Shown one piece after another: positions 16,807-23,007 of a stretch of DNA of 64,000 nt. The position numbers and the translations under genes are program-made. Under the pieces are notes generated by a model that had not been told where the DNA came from, did not search any database, and saw only the letters and a program-made list of their open reading frames with translations. How positions within the stretch are numbered: position 1 is the first letter of the stretch; each line of letters begins with the position of its first letter. The DNA is taken from the NCBI RefSeq assembly GCF_026341825.1, contig NZ_JAPENY010000003.1, forward strand, positions 1,674,001 through 1,738,000, written 5' to 3'. The stretch comes from Streptomyces sp. NBC_00620 (GTDB lineage Bacteria; Actinomycetota; Actinomycetes; Streptomycetales; Streptomycetaceae).

Positions 16807-17514
16807 TCAGGACAACGAAGCCGACCGCTTCCCCGGCGGAGGCAGCTTCTGGAGCAGCTCCCAGAGCGGCCGCGAGCCGCCCGCCCACTCCCCCAGCGTC
16901 CCGCGGTCGACCAGGTGCAGCTTCTGGGACTTCGCCAGCGGCTCACATCCCGCGGTGAAGCGTCCGTTCGTCACCAGCACCACCACGTCCCCGCCGTGCA
17001 GCTGTCGGCCGGTTCCGTTGAGCACATGGAGATCCGGGGTTCCCACGGGTGACCCCGAGGCCCCGTTCTGCCGGTGCTTGCACTGGATCACCCAGCGTCT
17101 GCCGAGCGGATCGGTCGCCGTCACATCCGCGCCGTTGTCCCCGGCGCCGCCCACCTGTACGGCGTCCCCGCAGCCGTCACGGCGCATCAGGTCCCGTACC
17201 GCGAACTCGAAGTCCTCGTGATGGAGCCTGTCGAGCTGGGGCAGCTTGTACCGCAGCCTCCGTACGTGCACCCACTCCCAGCGGGCGCTCACCGCCCACT
17301 GGGTGAGCCAGAGACCGCCCGCCCCGGCCACCACGGCGGCGAGCACGGCGAGCAGCCACCAGTTGTCCAGCAGCCACTGGCCTACGGCGAGGCAGAGCGC
17401 GACGCCCGCGGCGGCCGCTATGACGAGCGCCAACCGCTGGGGCCCCTTGGGCTTCGTCGAGACGCGCGCAACGGGCTTGCGAGGCCGCCGCCGCGCGGGC
17501 GGGCGGGGGCTCAT
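16807..17514 (-). CDS. Membrane-anchored Mrr-like restriction endonuclease-fold protein
   Basis: A 235-residue protein. ATG 17514 is chosen because the upstream frame lacks coding character. Residues 1-27 are very basic and Pro-rich. Two hydrophobic helices follow (res ~28-47 and ~52-75). The C-terminal part is an Mrr-type PD-(D/E)xK nuclease domain: helix LHHEDFEFAVRDLMRRDG, then GGAGDNGADVTATDPLG with Asp130 and WVIQCKHR with Gln144-x-Lys146. Mrr-like enzymes act on modified or foreign DNA. The membrane-tethered form is widespread in actinobacteria and its role is not settled. It is convergent with the permease gene (43 bp gap). Confidence 0.78.
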   Translation of the reverse strand: MSPRPPARRRPRKPVARVSTKPKGPQRLALVIAAAAGVALCLAVGQWLLDNWWLLAVLAAVVAGAGGLWLTQWAVSARWEWVHVRRLRYKLPQLDRLHHEDFEFAVRDLMRRDGCGDAVQVGGAGDNGADVTATDPLGRRWVIQCKHRQNGASGSPVGTPDLHVLNGTGRQLHGGDVVVLVTNGRFTAGCEPLAKSQKLHLVDRGTLGEWAGGSRPLWELLQKLPPPGKRSASLS

Positions 17515-17875
17515 CGCTGCCCCCCGACAGCGACAAACCCGGAGACACCCGCCATCGGAGTCCTGCCGTCGTGCTTCACGTACCGATCGATCCAAGACAC
17601 CGCGTCCCCCTCGGCGATCCTGCGTACGGTCACTGCGACCGCACAACAGGCATTGGAGCAGGCACCTTTGACACTAAGTCAGGTCTCTCCGACCGACGGG
17701 AGCGGGCGCCGCTTCCGGCCACCTCGACGGGAGTCCGTGGACAGTACTTCCGCCACTCGTCCCGCAGTCCGGGGATACGCGCGCCCGAACAGTTGTGCGC
17801 CACCACAACTGTTCCAACCGTGCCCCGCCCATCGCGCTCGTGGACCGCCCGAAGTCGGCCGAGAAGCGCGCCCTC
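17515..17875. other. 361-bp intergenic region with a perfect inverted repeat
   Basis: No convincing gene is present. The region holds the leader of the Mrr-like gene on one side and the 3' region of the CseC-like kinase on the other. A perfect inverted repeat (GAACAGTTGT and ACAACTGTTC, 17787-17814, eight-base loop) lies 62 bases beyond the kinase stop and is listed separately. Confidence 0.6.
17787..17814 (-). terminator. Inverted repeat GAACAGTTGT-N8-ACAACTGTTC (terminator or operator)
   Basis: The arms are 10 bp and perfect around an 8-base loop. The position just after the two-component operon fits a terminator. Its A/T-rich arms, unusual for the local composition, would also fit a dimeric regulator site. 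Confidence 0.5.
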
Positions 17876-19312
17876 TCACGTACCGGAGGTGAGGGGAATC
17901 CTGATGGTGAAGGCCGTCGCACCCGGGCGGCTGGTCAGTTCGAGGGTGCCGCCGTGTGCCCGCACCAGGGACAGCGCGACCGCCAGGCCCAGGCCGCTGC
18001 CGCCCCGGTCGCGGCTGCGGGCCTTGTCGACGCGGTAGAAGCGGTCGAAGACCTGCTCCTGGTCGGCAGCGGGAATGCCCGGGCCCGAGTCGGCGACGCG
18101 GACCACCGCCGCGCCGGAGGCGACGGACACCTCCACGGACACCCGCGTACCGGCCGGGGTGTGCACGGCGGCATTGGTGAGGAGGTTGTCGAGCACCTGC
18201 CGGATGCGCAGCGGGTCCAGGCGCAGCCGGACCGGTTCGGGGCCGGCCTGCACGGTCAGTTCGTGGTCGGGGTGGCCCGCGCGGAAGGCGTCCGCCGCCT
18301 CGCGTGCCAGCTCCGCCAGGTCCGCGTCCACCAGCCGCAGCGGTGCCTCCACGTCGGCGGCGTCCAGGCGGGCGAGCAGCAGCAGGTCGTCGAGGAGTAT
18401 GCCCATCCTGGCCGCCTCGGCGCGCAGGCGGGCCAGGTGCTTGTCGCGTTCTCCGGGCTCGTTGGCCGCCGCGTACTGGAAGAGGTCCGCGTAGCCGCGT
18501 ACCGACATCAGGGGGGTGCGCAGCTCGTGCGAGGCGTCCGCGACGAACCGGCGCAGCCGTTGTTCGGCCTCGGTGCGGACGGCGAGGGAGTCGTCGATGT
18601 GTTCCAGCATGGTGTTGAACGCGGTGCGCAGTTCCTCGACCTCGGGGCCGCCGTTGCCGCGGTCGGCGCGTACCGGCAGCCGGGCCGATTCGGTGAAGTC
18701 GTGCGAGGTGATGCCGCGGGCCGTGTGTGCCATGTCGCTGAGTGGCCGCAGGCCGCGCCGCAGCACCCTCCGGCCGATCACGACGAGCGCGAGCAGCGCG
18801 AGTGCGAACGCGACGACCTGGACCGTCACCAGCTGCTGCATGGTGTTGTCGATGTCCTTCATGGGCGCCGCGGTCACCAGGACCACACCGGGTTCGACGG
18901 CGCAGGCGCGCAGCTGGTACGTGCCCTCGCCCTCGATGTGGGCGGTGCGGACGAGGTCGGTGGAGCCCGAGTCGGCCAGCGCCTCGGCTGCGGCGGCGAG
19001 TGCGGCGTCGTCCGCCGGCGCGTCGGCGGGCCGGCGGATCTCGGCGGTACCGGCCGAGACCTTGTACGAGGCCGTGTACCAGCCCCAGTACGGCTCTCCG
19101 TGCGCGTTGTCGTTCTCCTTGGCCTCCTCGGTCTGGGTGAGCTGGACGACCTTCATCTGGTCGTTCAGCTGACGTTCCAGGTAGTCCCGCATGTACATCG
19201 ACAGCGCCGTGCCGACGACGGCGAAGGCCACGAGCGACAGCACGCCCAGGCCCAGGGCCAGCCGGGTGCCCAGGCGCATCCTGCGGTAGGTCTCCCGGAA
19301 CCGGCGGATCAC
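17876..19312 (-). CDS. OmpR-type sensor histidine kinase
   Basis: A 478-residue membrane kinase. Helix 1 spans residues ~18-40, an extracellular sensor ~41-160, helix 2 ~162-182 and a HAMP linker ~183-245. HisKA follows with phospho-His262 (FVADASHELRTPLMSVRG), then HATPase with N-box LDNLLTNAAVHTP, G1 VADSGPGIP and F/G2 DRFYRVDKARSRDRGGSGLGL. The kinase start overlaps the stop of the response regulator by four bases. The pair is divergent from the flavin electron-transfer operon (20150-22941) and is probably its regulator. The signal is unknown. A similar arrangement, TcrA/CseC-like kinases with redox membrane proteins, is common in Streptomyces. Confidence 0.9.
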   Translation of the reverse strand: MIRRFRETYRRMRLGTRLALGLGVLSLVAFAVVGTALSMYMRDYLERQLNDQMKVVQLTQTEEAKENDNAHGEPYWGWYTASYKVSAGTAEIRRPADAPADDAALAAAAEALADSGSTDLVRTAHIEGEGTYQLRACAVEPGVVLVTAAPMKDIDNTMQQLVTVQVVAFALALLALVVIGRRVLRRGLRPLSDMAHTARGITSHDFTESARLPVRADRGNGGPEVEELRTAFNTMLEHIDDSLAVRTEAEQRLRRFVADASHELRTPLMSVRGYADLFQYAAANEPGERDKHLARLRAEAARMGILLDDLLLLARLDAADVEAPLRLVDADLAELAREAADAFRAGHPDHELTVQAGPEPVRLRLDPLRIRQVLDNLLTNAAVHTPAGTRVSVEVSVASGAAVVRVADSGPGIPAADQEQVFDRFYRVDKARSRDRGGSGLGLAVALSLVRAHGGTLELTSRPGATAFTIRIPLTSGT

Positions 19313-19998
19313 TCGGCGACCTGCCGTACCACGTACCCGACGCCCCGCACGGTGTGGATCAGCGGCTCGCCGACGTCGTCGAGCTTGCGGCGCAGGCGGC
19401 TGACGACCAGCTCGACGACGTTGGAGCGGCCGCCGAAGCCGTACTCCCAGACGTGGTCGAGGATCTGGGCCTTGGTGAGCACGGTGGGTGACTTGCGCAT
19501 CAGGTAGCGGAGCACCTCGTACTCGGTCGGGGTGAGCGTGAGGAGCTTCTCGTCGCGCCGTACCTCGCGGGTGTCCTCGTCCATCGTCAGGTCGGCCACC
19601 CTGAGCACGGAACGCTGGAACCCGGGCCCGGCGCTGCGCCGCAGCACGGTCCGCAGCCGGGCCATGAGCTCCTCCACGGCGAAGGGCTTGACCAGGTAGT
19701 CGTCACCGCCCCGGGTGAGGCCCGCGACCCGGTCGGCCACTCCGTCCCGGGCGGTCAGGAACACCACGGGGACCATCGTGCCGGACTGGCGCAGCCGGTC
19801 CAGGACGCCGAAGCCGTCGAGGCCGGGCAGCATCAGGTCGAGCACCACGATGTCCGGATGGAATTCGGCGGCGCGGCTCAGCGCCTCCTCTCCGGAGTTC
19901 GCGGTGACGGCCTCCCACCCCTCGTAGCGGGCGACCGTCGCGACCAGGTCGGCGATGGGAGGATCGTCGTCCACGACGAGAAGTCGTACTTTTTCCAC
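19309..19998 (-). CDS. OmpR-family response regulator
   Basis: A 229-residue regulator: receiver domain (RLLVVDDDPP, phosphoacceptor Asp54 in IVVLDLMLPGLDG, Lys in YLVKPFAVEEL) and a winged-helix DNA-binding domain (LTPTEYEVLRYLMRKSPTVLT, ending VRGVGYVV). GTG 19998 fits the start of the receiver fold. There is only a weak AGGTGAAG far upstream, and the longer open frame is a shadow. The 151-bp gap to the divergent reductase gene must contain both promoters. The bases around 20060-20095 (AACTTGAAAGTTGATCGACAG) are relatively AT-rich and a plausible promoter or binding area. Confidence 0.9.
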   Translation of the reverse strand: MEKVRLLVVDDDPPIADLVATVARYEGWEAVTANSGEEALSRAAEFHPDIVVLDLMLPGLDGFGVLDRLRQSGTMVPVVFLTARDGVADRVAGLTRGGDDYLVKPFAVEELMARLRTVLRRSAGPGFQRSVLRVADLTMDEDTREVRRDEKLLTLTPTEYEVLRYLMRKSPTVLTKAQILDHVWEYGFGGRSNVVELVVSRLRRKLDDVGEPLIHTVRGVGYVVRQVAE

Positions 19999-20149
19999 GA
20001 GCCCATAGTGCTTCACCTGCCTCCGGACGCCATAGCCGCGGGCTCCCCGGACGCGTATCGGTAAGAACTTGAAAGTTGATCGACAGGGAAACGACAGCTC
20101 CCACCCGGCAGGCTCGGTGTCCCCGGACCCGAACGAGGAGCTCCCGTCC

Positions 20150-21487
20150 GTGACGACTGTCGAACGTCTCCAACCGCCCCCCACGGCGGTACGTCCCAAG
20201 GTGGTGGCCCGTACCGGCCTGTACGCCTTGCTGGCCGTCAACGTGGGCGTGGTGGCCGTCTTCTTCCTCCAGTCCCCGCGCGACTCGAACGCCCTGATCC
20301 TGATCGGGCGGCTCGCCGGGCTGTACGGCGCGCTCCTGATGGCCTTCCAGCTGCTGCTGGTCGCCCGGCTGCCGTGGCTCGACCGGCGGATCGGCATGGA
20401 CCGGCTGACCTCCTTGCACCGCTGGGTCGGCTTCAGCCTGCTGTGGACGCTGGTCGGGCACGCCGTGTTCATCACCTTCGGCTACGCCGAGTCCTCGTCG
20501 ATGGGTCCGGTGGACCAGCTGGTGAACCTGGCCGAGACCGTCGAGGGCGTGCTGCGGTCGATCACCGCGCTGGTGCTGATCATGGTGATAGGCGCGGTGT
20601 CTGCGCGGTACGCCCGGCGGCGGCTCGCGTACGAGACCTGGCACTTCATACACCTGTACACGTACGTGGCGGTGGTGCTGGCGTTCACGCACCAGATCGG
20701 CGTCGGTACGACCTTCACCACGTCGTCCACGGCGACGGCGTACTGGTGGGGCATGTGGGGCACGGCCCTCGGTGCGGTGTTCCTGGGCCGGGTGGTGCTT
20801 CCGCTGTGGCGAAACCTGCGCCACCAGCTGCGGGTCTCCGCCGTCGTCCCCGAGTCCGACAACGTCGTGTCTATCTACATGACGGGGCGTGACCTGGACC
20901 AACTGCCCGCGCGGGCGGGCCAGTTCTTCCTGTGGCGGTTCCTGACCAGGGACCGCTGGTGGCAGGCCAACCCGTTCTCGCTGTCGGCTGCCCCGGACGG
21001 CCGGACGCTGCGTCTGACCGCGAAGACGGCCGGCGAGGGCACCGCGGCCCTGCGGCACATCAAGGTCGGCACACGGGTCTTCGCCGAGGGCCCGTACGGC
21101 GCGTTCACCACGATGCACCGGACGCGCCCTGACGCCCTGCTCATCGCCGGCGGCGTCGGCATCACCCCGATGCGGGCGCTCCTCGAGGAACTGCAGGGCC
21201 ACGTGGTGCTCATCTACCGGGTCGCCAGGGACCAGGACGCCGTCCTCTACGAGGAGCTGCGGGACCTCGCCCACGCGAAGGGCGCGATGCTGCACCTGAT
21301 CAGCGGCCCGGTCGTGCCGGACCGGCTGGCGCCGCCGGAGCTGGTCAAGCTCGTGCCCGACATCACCGACCGGGATGTCTACGTGTGCGGCCCGCCCGGC
21401 ATGACCGGCGCCGTCCTGCGCACGCTGCGCGAGCTGGGCGTGCCCAAGCCGCAGATCCATTCCGAACGCTTCAGCCTGGCCGGATGA
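20150..21487 (+). CDS. Ferric-reductase-like membrane heme/FAD/NAD(P)H oxidoreductase
   Basis: About 445 residues from GTG 20150, which has GAGGAG ten bases upstream. The open frame extends to TTG 20069. The N-terminal half has about six helices of the ferric-reductase-like transmembrane domain. Candidate heme ligands are His90 and His104 in one helix pair and His165, His168 and His181 in another. The C-terminal half is a ferredoxin-reductase-type module with flavin site NPFSLSA (274-280), GGVGITPMRAL (334-344) and a nicotinamide-side YVCGPPGM (411-418). It is predicted to move electrons from cytosolic NAD(P)H across the membrane. The two genes behind it encode an exported flavoprotein and its flavinylating enzyme, which makes the acceptor extracytosolic FMN. 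Confidence 0.87.
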   Translation: MTTVERLQPPPTAVRPKVVARTGLYALLAVNVGVVAVFFLQSPRDSNALILIGRLAGLYGALLMAFQLLLVARLPWLDRRIGMDRLTSLHRWVGFSLLWTLVGHAVFITFGYAESSSMGPVDQLVNLAETVEGVLRSITALVLIMVIGAVSARYARRRLAYETWHFIHLYTYVAVVLAFTHQIGVGTTFTTSSTATAYWWGMWGTALGAVFLGRVVLPLWRNLRHQLRVSAVVPESDNVVSIYMTGRDLDQLPARAGQFFLWRFLTRDRWWQANPFSLSAAPDGRTLRLTAKTAGEGTAALRHIKVGTRVFAEGPYGAFTTMHRTRPDALLIAGGVGITPMRALLEELQGHVVLIYRVARDQDAVLYEELRDLAHAKGAMLHLISGPVVPDRLAPPELVKLVPDITDRDVYVCGPPGMTGAVLRTLRELGVPKPQIHSERFSLAG

Positions 21488-21497
21488 GGGGAACACA

Positions 21498-22211
21498 GTG
21501 AAGCGAGTACTGCCTGTCGTCGCCCTGTCCGCCTTGGGCCTGATCACGGTGTGGCGCTACGAACCGTCGGCCGATACGTCGTCCGCCGCCACGACGGTCA
21601 CCGAGCCCGCCTCGACGCCGTCCGCCTCCTCGGGTTCCTCGGGCACCTCGACCGTGGTCGCGGGCTCGACCGTCGCCACCGAGAAGGGCGACGTCCAGGT
21701 CGAGGTCACCTTCGAAGGCGACACGATCGCCTCCGTACGAATGCTCACCCAGCCCAACCACCCGCAGACCACCGCCGCCGTACCCAAGCTCATCCAGGAA
21801 ACCCTGGAGGCACAGAGCGCCGACATCGACACGGTCTCCGGCGCCACCATCACCAGCGACGGCTACAGGGAGTCCCTCCAGGCCGCCATCGACGCGAAGC
21901 CGGAGACCGCCACGGCCTCCCCCTCAGCGTCCGCCTCCTCGGAGGCCGCGTCCGAGACCGTCGCGGGCTCCACCGTCGCCACCGAGAAGGGTGACGTGCA
22001 GGTCGAGGTCACCTTCGAGGGCGACACGATCGCCTCGGTGCGGATGCTCACCCAGCCGAACCACCCGCAGACCACCGCCGCCGTACCCAAGCTGATCCAG
22101 GAAACCCTGGAGGCGCAGAGCGCCGACATCGACAACGTGTCTGGTGCCACCATCACCAGCGACGGGTACAAGGAATCGCTCCAGGCCGCCATCGACGCGA
22201 AGGGCGCCTGA
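21498..22211 (+). CDS. Exported protein with two tandem FMN-binding (flavinylation) domains
   Basis: 237 residues, GTG 21498 with GAGGGGAAC upstream. An N-terminal hydrophobic anchor (MKRVLPVVALSALGLITVWR) and a Ser/Thr-rich linker precede two FMN_bind domains at residues 54-134 and 155-235. Each has the covalent flavinylation motif DxVSGAT (SGAT at 115-118 and 216-219), where FMN is expected to be linked to the last Thr by ApbE. The two domains differ at only two of 81 positions (T112/N213 and R124/K225), so the copy is recent or is being homogenised. A Ser/Ala/Thr linker (res ~135-154) joins them. The reductase ends 10 bases upstream and the ApbE gene starts one base after this stop. Confidence 0.9.
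   Translation: MKRVLPVVALSALGLITVWRYEPSADTSSAATTVTEPASTPSASSGSSGTSTVVAGSTVATEKGDVQVEVTFEGDTIASVRMLTQPNHPQTTAAVPKLIQETLEAQSADIDTVSGATITSDGYRESLQAAIDAKPETATASPSASASSEAASETVAGSTVATEKGDVQVEVTFEGDTIASVRMLTQPNHPQTTAAVPKLIQETLEAQSADIDNVSGATITSDGYKESLQAAIDAKGA
21657..22202 (+). repeat. 243-bp tandem duplication inside the FMN-binding gene
   Basis: 21657-21899 and 21960-22202 encode the two FMN-binding domains, offset by 303 bp. The DNA copies are also very similar but differ at several synonymous sites, so this is a duplication kept in frame rather than a sequencing artefact. Confidence 0.85.
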
Positions 22212-22212
22212 A

Positions 22213-22941
22213 GTGCGGCGGGTTGAGCATGTGATGGGGTTCCCGGTGTCGCTCCGGATCGACGACGGGGACGGGGACGCCCAGGAGGAGGCCGCGGACG
22301 CGGTGTTCGCATGGCTGCGTGAGGTCGACGCGCGGTTCAGCCCGTTCAAGCCCGACAGCGAGGTGTCCCGCCTCGACCGGGGCGAGCTGGCAGCCCACGA
22401 GCTCAGCCCCGACCTGGTCGAGGTCCTCGACCTGTGCGAGGACTACCGGGTCGCGACCCTCGGCGCCTTCCAGGTGCGGCTGCCGGGCCGCGGTCTCGAT
22501 CCCTGCGCGATGGTGAAGGGCTGGTCGGTGCAGCGGGCCGCGGATCTGCTGGCGGCGCGCGGGGCGGCGCGGTTCTGCCTGAACGCCGGTGGCGACGTGG
22601 CCTCGGTGGGCGGCCCCTGGCGGGTGGGCGTACGCCACCCGGAGCAGGCCGACCGGCTGTGCACGGTGCTGGAGATCAGCGACGGCGCCGTGGCGACCTC
22701 CGCGCGGTACGAACGCGGTGACCACATCGTCGACGGCCGCACCGGCCGCCCGGCGACCGGGCTGCTCAGCATGACCGTCGTGGCCCCGTCCCTGACCGAG
22801 GCGGACGCGACGGCGACCGCGGCGTTCGCGATGGGCGCGGAGGGCATCGAGTGGGCCGCCGCGCGGGAGGGCTGCGAGGTCTTCGCGGTCGACACCGAGC
22901 ACCGGGTCTTCCGTACTCCGGGGCTGCCCGTCGCCGCGTGA
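22213..22941 (+). CDS. apbE: ApbE-type FAD:protein FMN transferase
   Basis: 242 residues from GTG 22213, one base after the preceding stop (a second start, ATG 22234, is possible). ApbE transfers FMN from FAD to Thr or Ser in the [ST]GA[ST] motif of exported proteins. Family features are visible: VEHVMGFPVSLRI at the N terminus, DARFSPFKPDSEVSRLD, GLDPCAMVKGWSVQRA (96-109), NAGGDVASVGG (124-134), TSARYERGDHIVDGRTGRP (162-180) and the metal-binding TEADATATAAFAMG (195-208). It is shorter than typical ~330-residue ApbE and has no signal peptide or lipobox, as in several actinobacterial homologues. The neighbouring two-domain FMN protein is the obvious substrate. Confidence 0.9.
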   Translation: MRRVEHVMGFPVSLRIDDGDGDAQEEAADAVFAWLREVDARFSPFKPDSEVSRLDRGELAAHELSPDLVEVLDLCEDYRVATLGAFQVRLPGRGLDPCAMVKGWSVQRAADLLAARGAARFCLNAGGDVASVGGPWRVGVRHPEQADRLCTVLEISDGAVATSARYERGDHIVDGRTGRPATGLLSMTVVAPSLTEADATATAAFAMGAEGIEWAAAREGCEVFAVDTEHRVFRTPGLPVAA

Positions 22942-22960
22942 CGGTCGCTTGTTCTACGTG

Positions 22961-22997
22961 AACGAGGGCTCCCCGCAGTGTGCGGGGAGCCCTCGTT
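22961..22997. terminator. Strong bidirectional terminator
   Basis: A perfect 17-bp stem beginning AACGAGGGCTCCCCGCA closes on a three-base loop, directly between convergent genes. It has A/T pairs at the stem base on both sides, so it should work in both directions. Confidence 0.9.
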
Positions 22998-23007
22998 GTC
23001 GTACGGC

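Noticed and set aside
20060..20095. Iron box upstream of the membrane reductase gene
   Set aside because: The AT-rich stretch AACTTGAAAGTTGATC lacks the TTAGG/CCTAA halves, so iron control of this operon is not supported.
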